Part shown: positions 1-13,835 of the stretch, in pieces
Layout of the letters: each line of letters opens with the position of its first letter
Position numbering within the stretch: the first letter of the stretch is position 1
NCBI RefSeq assembly: GCF_014851395.1
Contig: NW_024040817.1
Span: forward strand, 19,928,519-19,992,518
Direction of reading: 5' to 3'
DNA from: Micropterus salmoides
Taxonomy: Eukaryota > Chordata > Actinopteri > Centrarchiformes > Centrarchidae
DNA length: 64,000 nucleotides
Translations under genes and position numbers: made by a program
Notes under the pieces: model-generated
Told to the model about the DNA's origin: nothing
The model's database searches: none
The model's input: only the letters and a program-made list of their open reading frames with translations

Positions 1-672
1 GTATTAAAAAACAAAAACTCGACTGGCCCGAGAACACATGAAGTGCAATAACTACAAGTGATGTGACAAAGTGAGGGAGAGCACAACGAGTAATCATCAG
101 AAATTCAGTCAATCCTGATCACTAATAAAGATGTTCTCATCTCATTGTCAACATCATGAGTGATGATGACTGAATGAATTTGGATTTTTATTTATATCTA
201 TTATGTGTTTACAGCGACCAACATCAGAGTTTCAAAACGCAGAGCAGGGAGCAGACTTACATGGTGACACATTGTTCGTTGTTGAGGTTCGTCACTGTTC
301 CCTGATCAATCTCAACTCATGGTATTTTGGGATATCTAAGTGCTTATGAAACATTACCTGTACCATTAAAATATGTGTGTATATTTTAATCCTCTGCACT
401 TACAGCTTGTGTATTCAAGAGTGTTATGTAAGGTAACTGTTACACGTGTTGTTTTTTCCTCCATTGCCTCGCTAACTGAAACACAATAGGCTATGTGCTC
501 TGTTCAACAACAATCTCTTTTCTCTTTAGATTTAAAAATAACATGCCCCCCACCTTACATAACTCAATATCAGTCAGCATCAAGGTCGGCAGTGAGAGCT
601 TAAAAACAGAAAAGAGGCGCACAATTAGGTGTTTACCCTGGAAGCCTTTTTACTGCCAGTTAGGAAAAGAGA

Positions 673-673
<1 letters not shown>

Positions 674-743
<70 letters not shown>
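674..743. repeat. (TG)35 microsatellite
   Basis: Seventy bases of uninterrupted alternating TG, the longest pure dinucleotide run in the window. It accounts for the VCVC/HTHT open frames on both strands. Confidence 0.97.
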
Positions 744-745
<2 letters not shown>

Positions 746-1637
746 AGCCCGCGGGCGTAGTGAGTCACTGACGGTGTGACCTTCTGCTCTCAGGCTTCTC
801 AGTCCTGTTGGAAGCAGCCGATCCAGGTCAAACACCCACTCTCCATAGTGCATTCTGTCCAGATATAGGAGGATTAAGTTATGGATATGCCGTCTAATTC
901 CTTGATGTATTTTAACGTCATTCCCAACTCGCAAATTCCTGCAGCAACAGGAAACACAAACATTGCAGGGATTGTTGGATTGTTGGATTCTAACTGTGAT
1001 GAGAGCAGCCAATGTACAATACTGTGCGCATGCTGATTCATGCAATCAGCAAATAGACAGTATCTATTTTAGTGGTAAGCGGGCTGAGATAGGAATAAGG
1101 ATTTGCTACATCGCCAGTACAGCTAGAGTTACCATGAAAGGCACCGCAAACACCACTCCAGATCCATTCTGAACTTCTCCAGGCTTTTACAGACCCCAGA
1201 TTGAATTCTGAGGCTGATAGCAGCCCTTTCTAAACCTTAAATTACCTCAGCTAGAGATGCGGGTTAGGGAGATAAGAATGTCAGCTATGCAATGTGCGTC
1301 CCCAGAAGACTCTGCAGTGGCTGGTCTGGCTGCAGGCCTGTGGGGTCTTTGGTGTAATCAACTTACAGCTGGACTATTAGGAACAAAGCTGGAAAGACGG
1401 GTCTAGATGCTTAAAGGAACAGACTAGAATCTGTGTCACAATACTCAAAACAGCAGTAGTGTATGGATCTAATCACAAAGAGTTTCAGCTGATAAAAGTA
1501 AAAAAAAGTCTAGTAGTCTGAAACCTTTTATGTTCTCTAACAACATTCTGAATATTACAATGCCGCAGACTATGTTTTTCAAAAGAGTGGAATATGTAGC
1601 AAATAATTAATCACACATCAAACAAAAGGGTATCAAA

Positions 1638-2238
1638 TAGTTTGACATTTTGGGACAATATGCTTAGCTTTTTTGCCGAGAGTTTGATGAAAAGATCAAT
1701 ACCAATCTCATATCTGTTTGTTCAATGTAAGGCTACAGGCAGTAGCTGGTTAGCTTCACAGAAAGACTGCAAACAGGAGGAAACAGCTGGTTCTGTCCAA
1801 AGGGTAACAAAATCAAAACCAACCCCTCTTAAACACATTTAATTAACATATTTAATCTTGTTTGTTTAATCTGTGTGTGAAACAAATTGACAGGCAACCA
1901 ACAGATGAATCCAGGAAGTCTACGCACCCAGCCAAGAAATAGACTTTCAAGTAACCCCCATGAAACCACAACTTGTTGTTCTTACACTTTAGTTTTTGTA
2001 TGGATTAACAAATTATATATTTAGCAAACTGTAGAGATGCTGACAGGTGGATTTTGTTACCTTGGGACAGAGTGAGGCTAGCTGTTTCCCTTATTTTCAT
2101 GTTTTTATACTAAGCTATGCAAACCTACTGCTGTCTGTGTCCTTATATTGAAAGGTCAAATATGAGAATGATATTGATCTTATCATCCAACTCTGTGCAC
2201 GAAAGTGAACAAGCAAATTTTACCAAAATGTCAAACTA
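1638..2238. mobile_element. MITE with TAGTTTGACATTTTGG inverted ends, copy 1
   Basis: The left end TAGTTTGACATTTTGG and the right end CCAAAATGTCAAACTA are exact 16-bp inverted repeats. The interior shares phrases (aggctacaggcagtag, ggttagctt, taacaaaatc) with the element at 60.1 kb. Non-coding. Confidence 0.7.
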
Positions 2239-2878
2239 CTATTTTGATCTCAGCCATTGTTCCTTAACATCACATTTTGTATTTAGTCAAAGCTCATTCT
2301 AGTGCAACAATGATTTCAAACTCTCATAAATTACCAAATTAGGCGGCAAACAGTTGGCAAAACAAATTATGGACTATGAATATTTTCCAGATGTTTGACA
2401 AACCACTCTGAACTCTTGTACTGCAGGATTTTACATATATGAATACTGTATCTTCATATATTCTCTATAGCAAACTAAAATTGAGCCTAAAAATTAAAGT
2501 ACTATGTCTTAATAATTCCATATAGGAGATACAAAAGATTAAAGAGTGGTAAGAAAGAAAGACACATCCTTTCCCGTCTTTGCCATCAAAAACAAAGCTG
2601 AGGTCCCCTTTTTTTTCCAAACGACTGCTAAAAGCTGGTGCGAGCTCAAGAGAGTCAAAAGAAACGCAACAAAAGTGTGCCTTGTTTGCAACGACATAAC
2701 AGTTTTTTTATGTAGAAAACAACACATCAAAGTGCAGTTCTTCAAAAGCAGTAGAGAGTGAGGGGAGGATCGGGGAATGATCTGACCAGAGCTTCCCCCT
2801 GACTGATCACTGCAATGATTGGAGCCTCTGGGGCCACACTTCAAGAAACAAACCATCCTGAAAAAGTTCACTAGACCC

Positions 2879-2881
<3 letters not shown>

Positions 2882-2932
<51 letters not shown>
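2882..2932. repeat. (TG)22 followed by (GA)4
   Basis: Uninterrupted TG from 2882 to 2925, continuing into a short GA tract. Confidence 0.95.
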
Positions 2933-2933
<1 letters not shown>

Positions 2934-3080
2934 TGTGTGAATGTATAGAGGGAATGGAGAGAGACCACACAAAAACCCTGTTAGGTCACATGACCGAGGC
3001 GGGGATGAATGTTGCTTTTTGGTTGGTCAGAGAGGGAAGTCATGGAAACAGGTCTATAGTCCCATTGTCTAACTGTGAAG

Positions 3081-3082
<2 letters not shown>

Positions 3083-3132
<50 letters not shown>

Positions 3133-3159
3133 TGTGAGTGTGAGTGTGAGTGTGAGAGT

Positions 3160-3225
<66 letters not shown>
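3083..3225. repeat. compound (TG)n-(GAGTGT)n-(GA)n tract
   Basis: About 47 bases of TG pass through interrupted GAGTGT/GAGAGT units into about 60 bases of pure GA. It lies 150 bp from the preceding TG tract. Confidence 0.95.
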
Positions 3226-3226
<1 letters not shown>

Positions 3227-6013
3227 TTGGAGGAGGCGGGAGGCATTGTAGTGTCAGGAGGGACCAGCACAGCATTCTTCATTCACAAGCAGAAAAACGC
3301 CTCCGTCATAAAGTGACCTTGACTACTCCAGCAGAACAGCGAGGCCATCCAAGCATCTCTCTCTCTGTCTCACACCCCCTCTCATTCCAAGTGGGTGCAT
3401 TTCAGAGAAGGCAAACAGCCACATAAACATAAACTACATAAACTGCCTTCTGTCTATAAAATACACAGACAGTTCAGGTTATAAAGGCTTCATTAAAAAA
3501 AACAAGCATTAATTTATTTCTATATCCAGTGTTCACATTATGTAATTAATCAAATGTTACTGTAGGGCAAATCAATAACTTTTCTTCAACACAGCATCAT
3601 GATAGGCATTTTTATCCACCAAACTCTGCTACTAAATAATAAAAAAAAATCCTTACAAAAGCAGCAATTGGAAAATCCGTTCAATTCTGCAGGGTCAAGC
3701 TCAAGTGTCGATTCTACCATGAGTTTAGAATTTTTTTTTTTTTACAGGACTGAAATCCCACTTCCTTAAAGTGCTAAAATTACACCCCAGACGGTGGCGG
3801 GGGCAAAAGGTTGTAATGGAAAAGATGCTTACACAACCACAAGTGTACACGCAAGCAGAAGACGATAGACAGAAAATTGCCTTTTATCATATCCCATCCA
3901 ACCAAATACAGCTTTTAAGGGATCTTCCATCTCTTAAATGGATGAGCACTGTTCACGAGGAAAATAATGATGGTACGGCTTCTTCTGTGTGCTAATTGAA
4001 AACCAAACGGGCAGGTGCTTTAGGAAGTTAGTTGCACACACCCACAAAAGAGCAGTGCACTCTGCCGACCAGGCATGAGTTATGTGTAAATCCCAGAATA
4101 GAGCAGTGGGGATTATGCAAGAACAATACTGTGGCTAAAGGCTTAGTTTCACTCATTTTACAGAGAAAAGACAACTTTTCTGCTGAAGAGCATGAGCAGT
4201 ATGGCAGAATTCAGTAATTACTGCAAGTGACAGGCTTCATGTTATGGTTAAATAAGACTTTTTTTCAAAATGAATTAACACAGAGGGAGAGATTGTAACC
4301 TGGGTGACAAATGCTGGCAGAATGTCTACACCATATGTCAATTACATGTTTTTATTTATTGTATATTGCTTATTTCCAATTTTGTATTTGTCGACTTTAA
4401 AATTGAGAGTGCCTAAGGAGAAGTTCATTGTACAGATTCCTGGTGTTTCCCACACAGATGACAATAAAACTAATTAAACTGTCAAGCCTATTATCCATTG
4501 TGACCTGCAACAGTTTTTGACAGTTTAATACTTTGCGCTGTAGTTCATTTGTGATTCAAATAGTCCTAAGTTTCAAAACTGAACCTTGTCTATACCACAA
4601 CTATCGATGTGTAGAGAAAAACAAGATGATGTAAGGTGTACAAACATGAAGTCTGAGTAGCACACTTGATCCAGACCTCTCGATGCTTGTTGAGGAGGCT
4701 GCAGCATCACTCCCCTACATGTCTTAAGGCTAAAATATCTGCGTAGAACAAAAAACATTTGTGTCTGAGGAGGCTATTCCACAAAGTTTATTTATCACTA
4801 GTTTAAAAAAATCTTAGTACAAGTACACCTACACTTTCTCCCTCATTAAAAAACTTCAGAATTTATGAATTACCACGTTTGGTGTCTAAAACATTGGGTA
4901 GTTTGAAGTCACAAAATTATAATCTTACCCACACATCTTAATATGAGAATAAAAGAGAGCACTAAGAAAGTTCCCCTTTCAGCAGGTGAACGTGAAAACA
5001 GACATCTTGTCTCAAACTCACTGCATATACATCATCCTGCACAGTGAAAGTGAAGTGAATGTCACCCAAGTGAAGTAACAATAAGCAAAGCATATTTTTT
5101 CAGTTAAAGGAGGATTTTAATTGTAAATGTAGCAAATTAGTAAATCATCATATTTGGGTTTATTTTTTATAGATAAATGATGTATGGTAAAGTCTGGACT
5201 GATTTGCCCCTGAAACAGTTTTGAAAAGGGTTAATATTTCAATAAGGCAAATCTACACAAACAAACATGATGTAATATAATCAACAATTTGATTGTAGGT
5301 TTGAAGTATCCACCTGCTACCCATTGCAAGCTCAACCAAACGTTATGATACATGGAGCATGTTCTTGTTATAAAGTACTACAAAAGTCTTAGTGGGGTTT
5401 AAAACTAAAAGGCTACTGGTTCGCTGATGACTAGAGAGCTTTTTCAAACCTGCTTTGTTACATTATAGGGGCTTAACTCCCTCTGCTCACAGTGCTGGCA
5501 GGGCTGGCATGTGCTCCATCAAGTTAAATGGGATGTGAAGGATTGGGCATCCCGGGTCAGGGAATTTCCATAGCAAAGGATTGCTGAGCCACCAAATCCC
5601 AGCTTCCATTTTGTTCAGCGTTTAGATAAACATACACAACCAGGATTGCTTTTTAGATGATTTCATATCAGGAAGACCCATGCAGTCGTACACATAGGAC
5701 GGCAGCATTGCAGAATTTCCCGATAGAAACGAGATTACATTTTTCTCTCATCACTATTAGAAACGTTCTCAGGTATGGTTGTGATATGAATGTTTTTGTT
5801 GACGTGATTGTGGAAACATGCAGTATTTCCCTGCCCTGCTGCAAATATGGCGCAACATTGCTTTCAAATTTTAAATGCCATCATCATCTTTGAATCCAAA
5901 GTTTAAGCGGAAGCACAATGTTTTTTGTTTCCTCTTCCCAAAGAAGAACCAGCAAGTTTTCTTCGATTATGACTCATTTTAGTTTTAAGTTTTTGAACTG
6001 TCTTTTTACCTCT

Positions 6014-6046
6014 CACACACAGACACACACACACACACACACACAC
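6014..6046. repeat. (CA)n microsatellite
   Basis: CA repeat with a single GA interruption near its left end. Confidence 0.95.
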
Positions 6047-6976
6047 TTTTCGTTTGTTTCTGCTGACTCTGCCAGTTCAAAGCTTGTCATGTGGCGTTAC
6101 ACTGTTTTGTCATTTGGTAATTTAAATTAAGGAGAAATTAGGACTGCTTGTTTTGGTACAATGGAGCTCCCTGCTGCTCCCTGCAAATACTGCAGAATCG
6201 TTTTTCATGTAATAATGAGGCATAAAGGTGTGACTAGAAATAAAAATTTATCATGCAGCCCTAATATGTTAGAACTCAATCATTAATATAATATTAGGGA
6301 TGGAGCAACGATAAAATCAGTATCTGGGCTGACTTTAATTACAACGATCAATGATTTTTATTTGTTTTAAAAAATGGTATGAATAAAATAAAATGCTAAA
6401 TAAAATGACTCTTTACCCGCCTGCAGATGAATGCATGTTACTCCTTAGCAGGTCTTTTTTCCATCTCTCTAGTGGAATCACACAACACTTTACGGTATGT
6501 GTACAGTACGTGCTATCAATAATTTGGTCTGCCATGAACTGCAGCGTTGCACACGTCATATACATCTCTTAATGGAAACATAGTCTCCACTTAGCTAGCT
6601 TCAATAGCTCAGGATTACCAACTGCACTGAAGCATATAATAACCAAAAGGTCATATCATCATAACTCAACAAACCATAATCCGTTGCTGCCTCTTTAATG
6701 GCTTTTAAAGTGTGTCAAGGCCCGATTCACTGCCACCAGTTACATTTTTAATGAACATAACCTCCTTTAAAGTGCCAGTCTGCCAGTCATTCTGCCCATC
6801 TTTGAATGCCATGTCACTCTATCCCCTGTTGGGTTGTCCTAGCCTAGATCGAGATGTGCGAAGAGCCCGAGAACATTTGGAATTGATTTGTGTCTATTTT
6901 TACTTGTCCTACTTGAACTAAATGGTTCAGATACTCAGAGGTAGAAGTCAGGCGCTGAAAAGGCTTATTGAACTCC

Positions 6977-6996
6977 AAAAAAAAAAAAAAAAAAAA
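6977..6996. repeat. homopolymer of 20 A
   Basis: Twenty consecutive A. No retroposon body was recognised immediately upstream, so it need not be a poly(A) tail. Confidence 0.9.
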
Positions 6997-7259
6997 GCTA
7001 AATGGTGGCAAGAGAGTGGACGCTTTAGTGTAGAGCTTTCAGAGATAAAAAGTACTGTTTAATAGTAGAGAGGAAACAGCTAAAGAGTACATCCTCCATC
7101 CATTGGTCTGCGTATTTAAAGGCCACTGGCATTCTGTGGAGTGATGATAATTAATGTGCTGGGAAAGATGAATGCCCATGAACACTCACACACACGCACG
7201 AAAGATTTAATAAAAAAAATGTGTAATAAGCTGTCTCAAAGTGCACCTTGATAAACCCA

Positions 7260-7282
7260 ACACACACACACACACACACACA
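7260..7282. repeat. short (CA)n microsatellite
   Basis: Eleven CA units followed by a short GCA run. Confidence 0.9.
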
Positions 7283-9709
7283 GCAGCAGCATTTCCGCCA
7301 GAAGCCACACAGGACTACCGCACTCATCCAGCGCTCCTCTACACCAGAGCAAAAATTACTCCTATTATTAAACCATAACTCAGGAGAGAACATGGGCCCT
7401 CAACAACACTCATTACCTAAGCATATAGTGAATACGCTACTGTTCAATGTTGCTGGCGTTACAATTATGCTAGCAGCTGATGACTATCATCACAACCGTA
7501 ATAAGCGCTCTACAGGAGCAGTGACATTATGGAAGATGGTTATGGCCTCTCTTGTGGAAAACTCCTGCTGCCGTAGCCAGGCTCTGGTATACAGTCACGC
7601 AAACACACGCTCAGGAGAGAGCTAGTGTAAAGCTCGACTGTGTATCTGGTCTAGGTGCTGTGAAAGGGTTCAGTCACTTCAGAGATCAGCCATCTACTCG
7701 CTGTGACTGGCACAAGTGAGTGGGAACAAAGGAGTCACTGTGGCTGTCACACTCACTCCTCGTTACACTCACCCTTTGCTCTGCCAGCTGTCTTCTCCGT
7801 CCCCCCTCCCAGCTGTGTCTATACATCAAGCTACCCTTAATTCCATGCACACACACCCACCGGCACACATGTCTTGGGTGGCTTCAGGTCCTGGCTTCAC
7901 CAAAACGGTCTCTTCCTCCCTGCTGGGTGCTCTTTGCCTATCCGCCATGCTGACTGAGTGCACTGTTGGAGGCACAATGTTATTCATCCCCACCACCAAT
8001 GGCTCATCAGTATCACACCACTACACACAGCCACAACACATGAGCTCATGCTTATACTACAGCAGAGCTGATTTTCTAAATATTTTCCATGTAATTCTGT
8101 CTTTCTTGCCTTCTAGAGTACTTTCTCATAGAGGCCTTTTGTTGTTCTTTTGCTCATTCTTGCCAACTGACTCTGCACTTCACGCATGCCACACCCTTTC
8201 ACCACAATGCTCTCTCCTCTCCTGACAGATGCTCCGTTGCCCAATCTTTGGGCTCACCCATTAATTTACCAACCCCTAAACTCTACTCTCAGCCTCCCAC
8301 TCTCCACAGCCTTACTATTATTTATTTATCCCCCGCATCTTTTTTTTAACCATATGCTACACTCATGCCCTCCCCTCCCTATGTTTACCCACTGACAGCC
8401 TCAAGTCCTGCATGCCTGGTCAGTCACGAGCCAGTGCCGATGCCAGCTCGGCCTCCACCCTAACAGTGTGGTGACCGGCCGTTGCTGAAACACTTTCATC
8501 CCGCCTGTGAGTCCTACAAAGCCATTCATTGGGGCTTTGCTAGTGGCTGCCTTATTATTGTGAAGTTATCGTATAACTGTGGGTGGGGGCTTCGCTTGTG
8601 ATATAGCAGAAGCAACAAGAGTTGAAATAAGGGCGGAAGTCAGGCTATTTATAGACAGGGGCATAGAATTCAAAGAACTTCATTTTTGCCTTTTATGGGT
8701 TAATTGCATGTAACCCACATTTATGTGAAGCACAGAGAGACAGAGAATGGGGGGGGAGAAAAAGAGGGAAAGAAAAACACAAGTGGAGGGCATTCCTCAG
8801 GCCAGGCTTTCATTGCTGTGGGTACGATGTCATTGGATGATGTAATCAGTGCATAGCAGACCCCCATACATCTATTCACTGAGTACATGGAAACCAACAT
8901 CAGAAATGACATGTTTCACTTGTCCGCCTGCCCTGTAAATGATACTGAAAAACATAAAACGGATAACCACATTAAATTGGGTTGTGGAGCTGTGCATAAA
9001 CGTCATGACCTTTCTCTTCACACTCTGTCAACAGGAAATGGTTCGGTTCATATGCAGATATTGGCAGGAAGTGGCTCAGAACCTTCAGTTCAGAGGAGGC
9101 GTGTTCATTTGTAAGATCTACTTCTGAAACCTCCTGCTATGTATGTAACAAACTTCACCACATGTCTAAAGACTGTTATTCATCTGGTAGCTAACTAAAA
9201 ATGCCATCGGTATTTCCTGTGCCTTTCTTCTACGGCACTGTTTGGGGCTGGAAAGTGCAAGCAGACAAGTTGGACACACAAAATACAGTGTGTTAAGATT
9301 CCACTCCAGACAACAAAAGAACAGACACAGCAACAAGCCCCGAAGGCAACATTAAATCCAGCTTGTCTGTCATTACAATACCTCTCTTCTCTGAATAGAG
9401 AGCCATGCTGAGCTGAGCTGTACCATGTTATTTAGGGAAAAAGATAAAGGCTAGGCACACTCACAACGTCATCCACCAACACTGATGTGTGGCCAGCACA
9501 GACCAGCCAGGGTGACACAGGGTAAGGCAGGTGGTTCACAGATGGGGAATCTGCTCAGGCAACAAACCGCAACAGAATCCCGAGCTCAACACAATGATGC
9601 GGGTCTGAGAGACAACAAAACACTCCTTGATGCTTGTTCTCAGATGGCAGGGAACGCCTGTGTCTATAGACACAATAATATAGCTGGCAGGAATGACGAG
9701 AAGCAAAAA

Positions 9710-9748
9710 ACACTGATGGCACAAACAAACTGTTTGTGCCATCAGTGT
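9710..9748. repeat. perfect 18-bp inverted repeat with 3-nt loop
   Basis: ACACTGATGGCACAAACA (9710-9727), loop AAC, then its exact reverse complement (9731-9748). Either strand would form a tight stem-loop, and the DNA could extrude as a cruciform. Its role is unknown. The loop is too short for a standard microRNA precursor. Confidence 0.85.
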
Positions 9749-11881
9749 CTTCACCACTGAAATACTGAGCTTTTTATAACTGTTAATATTGGTTTGAAGT
9801 GAGCCAACAGCGTCATACCTCCCAACCTCTCGGACTGAAAAGAGACAAAAAGGTTTCATGAAGTGTCTGTATGAACGCCCATTTATACACATCTGACATG
9901 CCGGATAAGGCAAACACTGGGAAATTAACAGAATCACATTTAAAACCTCCATTTTCATGCCTTCAAACACTGTAGACACAAAATAGACACAAGGATTTGA
10001 CACATGATGAGGGTGAGTTGAAAAATTGCTCTTTTCACCAAGAAAAGATAATATAAGCTACCCATGAGCTCTTTGGTTAAGCTTCACCTGCAACACACTT
10101 TGGAGCAAGGCTTCGGTGGGCCCTAAAAGAAATCTGCTTCCTGCAGTGGTTGTTTTCCAGATAAATTAGCCAGCCACAGATAACTTGTTGCTAACAGGCA
10201 AAACAGCATCAGGGTGTGAGGGTGATTATGACTTGTTTCTACTAGGTCAGTGTCATCAGAAACTCACTTCAGGATGCTACTGAGCAGCAGGACAGATGTC
10301 CACTGGAGCCTTGTGGAGGTCCAACACTGCTGCGGCTGATCAATGTGTGGGCAGCAAGGGGCAGAAACCAGGCAATATGAATATGCAGTTGTTTAGATGG
10401 AAGGCTCTGGTAGGAACAGAGAAGTGGAAGGATGGAAAGGATGCAGAAACAGTGATGGAGGGGTGAGAATGCCAGAGACAAATGATACACGAAGGAAAGG
10501 GGCATCAGCTAGTAAAGGCTTACAAGGGAGACATGAAGACAAAGAGTGTGACAACCAAAGTAAGAGCAAGAGAGGGCAATATCAAAGCGTCCTGTTTCCC
10601 AAATGTCCTTCTGTGTTTGATTTATTCAGACCCTCAGAGGCAGCACCGTCATAAAGCAACACACCTTCAATCCAAGGCTTGCAGTTCCCCAGCCAGAGAG
10701 AACGAGCGAGCCGGCCGACCTTGGCATGCTATGAGAAAGCCCTCCACTCCTCCTCGAGTCTCCTCTCTCTAGAGGGAGCCTCGGCGATGCTAATGGAAAA
10801 CAACACGTTGACGTCGCAGAGGCAGCCCGCGTGACAGAATGGGTTCAAATCCTTAATTGCAGTGCATATATTAATCATGCATTTATCTTCATTTCAGAGT
10901 TGTTGTGGTGGTTTTATATCGGGTCATTCTAAGGACTCCTTATTTAAGAGTGCACATAACTACTGGGTAACAATGGCACATCTCTCTTCAGTCTACCCTC
11001 TAGTGCGTCCGGACAGAAATAACTTGCAATTAACAAGCTTGCTGCAGCCATAAACAAAAGAAGTAGGGAAAGTACCAAAGGGAACTACTATCTGAAAAAG
11101 GTGTCCATTTTTTTGTAGTGAAGCTTGTGAAGCAACGACATCATCAAAAATAGGTGCACGTAGGCCTACATATTTTGCCAGCATCTTCTGAGCATGTACT
11201 GTATTTTTACTTCCCTTCCAGACACTGCAAGGAAAAAAAATTAAGTCTTAAGCAAGTCGTTTTCTAACCAATTCATGAATCTAAGAAAATTGGGACACTG
11301 TAATTGTTGTTTAAATTTACTCTTGAAAACAGACAGACAGAAAGAGACAGAGACAGAGAGAGAGAGCGAGTGAGAGAATGAATGTCGGCAATAATGTAAG
11401 TGCAAAATGAGAGGCAAATAAGTTTGTAGGTTTCTTAGAAACACCCTGCCTCCCATTTCCAGTAAAACAACAGGCTCGTTTTATTTCTCGGTCCAACTCA
11501 CTGAACCTTCAGTCATCCGTATGTGCTGTCTACTGTCATCAAGGGACGGCGTTGACACAATCATTGTTGTGTGTGCGCCTGCGAGACACAGTGAGAGGAG
11601 ACGAGGACGACCTCTGTTTGGACCTGTGACTCATAGCTCACAAAACACACACACACTAACAAATATATACATACACACAAATAATACGGACAAGATCAGT
11701 CAGACCTTTCCTTAACTTGGATAAAACTCCCTTTAATCTCCCTCTCCATTTTCTCTTTGTAGTCTACCCTATGTAGTTATGGGCATGAGAGACTGAATTG
11801 ACCAAGGTGACAGTCCTAGTGTCCGCACTTGAGCATCAAGTGAGGGGCTAATGTATTCCGGACAGTTCCTTAATATAAAGG

Positions 11882-11918
11882 GTGTGTGTGTATGTGTATG
11901 TGTATGTGTATATATATA

Positions 11919-11971
<53 letters not shown>

Positions 11972-11974
11972 ATA

Positions 11975-12027
<53 letters not shown>

Positions 12028-12032
12028 ATATC
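11882..12032. repeat. compound (TG)/(TGTA)/(TA) microsatellite
   Basis: TG and TGTA units run into about 110 bases of TA with two ATCTATATCT interruptions. The YIYI open frames here are artefacts of this repeat. Confidence 0.95.
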
Positions 12033-13803
12033 TCATCAGCAATGCTGCTTTATCAATTAGATGAAAACACCATGTTTTAATTAAATAAAAATTATGTTCT
12101 TGGGTTTTCAATTTAAAATTCCATGTCATCCACATTTTTAACATGAGGACATTGTGTGGGTAATTCCTTTAAGCAAAGTCTGCAGCATTTACAGAAAGGG
12201 CACATAAAGGGCTCTGAAAGTTTACCAGAGAGCCCTCAAGCGCTTGCTGATTTTACAGGAGGACAGCCCTAAGCCCTCGAGGACTTCTCAGGACACACAG
12301 CACTGGAAGTTAAAGGCACAGTCCTGGAAATCTTGGGTGGCTGGCTGTTAAGAGTGCTGCGCCAATTTAGCATTGCAATCCTATAACATGGTTGGACTCA
12401 GGACGGACAGTTTTAATAAATTATCAAAATCAATGCAGCAGATCCAGAGATACTGAAGATTACTGAGTGTCAACAGACTTTGGTGTGTAAAATAGATTGA
12501 GTTTCCCTTTAGATTGAGGTTAAATGAATGCACCAGAAATTGTTAGTACTTTTAATTTCATAATGCGCACTGAACCTTCTTTGCTACTTTAATGTAAGTG
12601 AAGCAGAGCAGTGAAACTAATTTCCTAGTTTGTTTGTATGCTTTTTCACCTGTATATACACTGCAGCAGACATGCAGGTCTTTTCTGTTCAGCTAAAACA
12701 AAAACAAAATTCTGTGACATTTGAAACTGCAAGCATCATAAAGCACGGCATAAGTGCTCCAGGGGACATAACATCCCCCGCCTCCCCTTATAATCTGGCA
12801 CATCTGGGGTGTTACTTTGTCACAGTTCATAAACTTTCTGTGTGAAAAAAAATTAAAATAACACACAAACACACTTCATAAAAGAAATCCCTCGCCACTC
12901 CAGATCTAATTTCAAAACAGATAAAGCACTACCACATCAGACAAAAACCTTGATGAACTAATGCTTCAACATTTCTGAAGACACCAAAAGTCATGTGCAA
13001 AAAAAACAGGGCCCCTCCAATGACTCACACTCACTGAAGACAGTAGTGGGTGAGACTGTCAGGGGAGGTGCACATTGTCTTTCCTAAAGGGATTAACACT
13101 CACACCTATGATCCTTTCTAAGCCACGAGATCCTGGAGGAATTTAGCAATGATCCATGTGTGCGCCTGATCAAGCACTTGTAGACCACCTGATTATATTT
13201 TCACGGACAGGGAGAAGGGGAACAAAAAAAAAAAAAGGCAACGGATGTCTGGATGGATGAACTCATGGATGCATGGATGAAGAAATGTACAGAAGGAGGG
13301 ATGGAGTGATGGACGTGTGAGGGGAGTGTGACAGCAACCATTGAGATCAAGCGATGACCCACACCACCTAAAGGACTGAGACACGCACATACACATATAT
13401 ACACATGGGGAAAGCTATAATTAGGTTACAGTTGAAGAAAACCTGTGTTTAGCACCTGGGCCATACTGAAACATCAGCATGCAGCTACTGTGCAAATGAC
13501 ACAGGCAAGAAAAACAAAAACTGACACAGCAACACAGCAGAATCTGAAAATCTCTGCAGCACACACAAATCATGCACGGTGTGATGACACATACACACAA
13601 TCCTACTATAATAGCTGCATACAGTGTAGTAGATCCTAACACCCTCTCACAACTGGGCAATCCTTATAAAGCAGCCGACTCTAAAATGTAGTCAGTTCAG
13701 GCCTCTCGTGCAGCTGGAGTGGGGATATACTGGTTAGACTAACCATTTATCCTACTGGGTCAGTGCGCTCAGAGGCTGAGTGGCTCTTAGCTGGGAGATG
13801 CTA

Positions 13804-13804
<1 letters not shown>

Positions 13805-13834
<30 letters not shown>
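13805..13834. repeat. (CA)15 microsatellite
   Basis: Uninterrupted CA run. Confidence 0.92.

Positions 13835-13835
<1 letters not shown>

Larger units (their letters stand above)
1..9700. other. left intergenic stretch, first part: no gene recognised
   Basis: Apart from the MITE and microsatellites listed separately, I see AT-rich single-copy-looking sequence. No pair of coding-like frames is linked by splice sites. About 7,750-8,400 is pyrimidine-rich and gives spurious open frames. About 5,460-5,600 is a smooth unique-looking block that could be conserved noncoding DNA. Confidence 0.6.

Noticed and set aside
495..1045. Open frames on both strands made of VCVC or HTHT repeats
   Set aside because: They are translations of the (TG)35 microsatellite.
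2933..3426. Several overlapping frames with ERERER, SLSLSL or CVCVCV
   Set aside because: Microsatellite translation of the TG/GA tract. No flanking coding signal.
9710..9748. MicroRNA precursor reading of the perfect hairpin
   Set aside because: A 3-nt loop and an 18-bp stem are too short for a standard pre-miRNA.
11848..12144. Frames rich in YIYIYI
   Set aside because: Translation of the TA/TG repeat.
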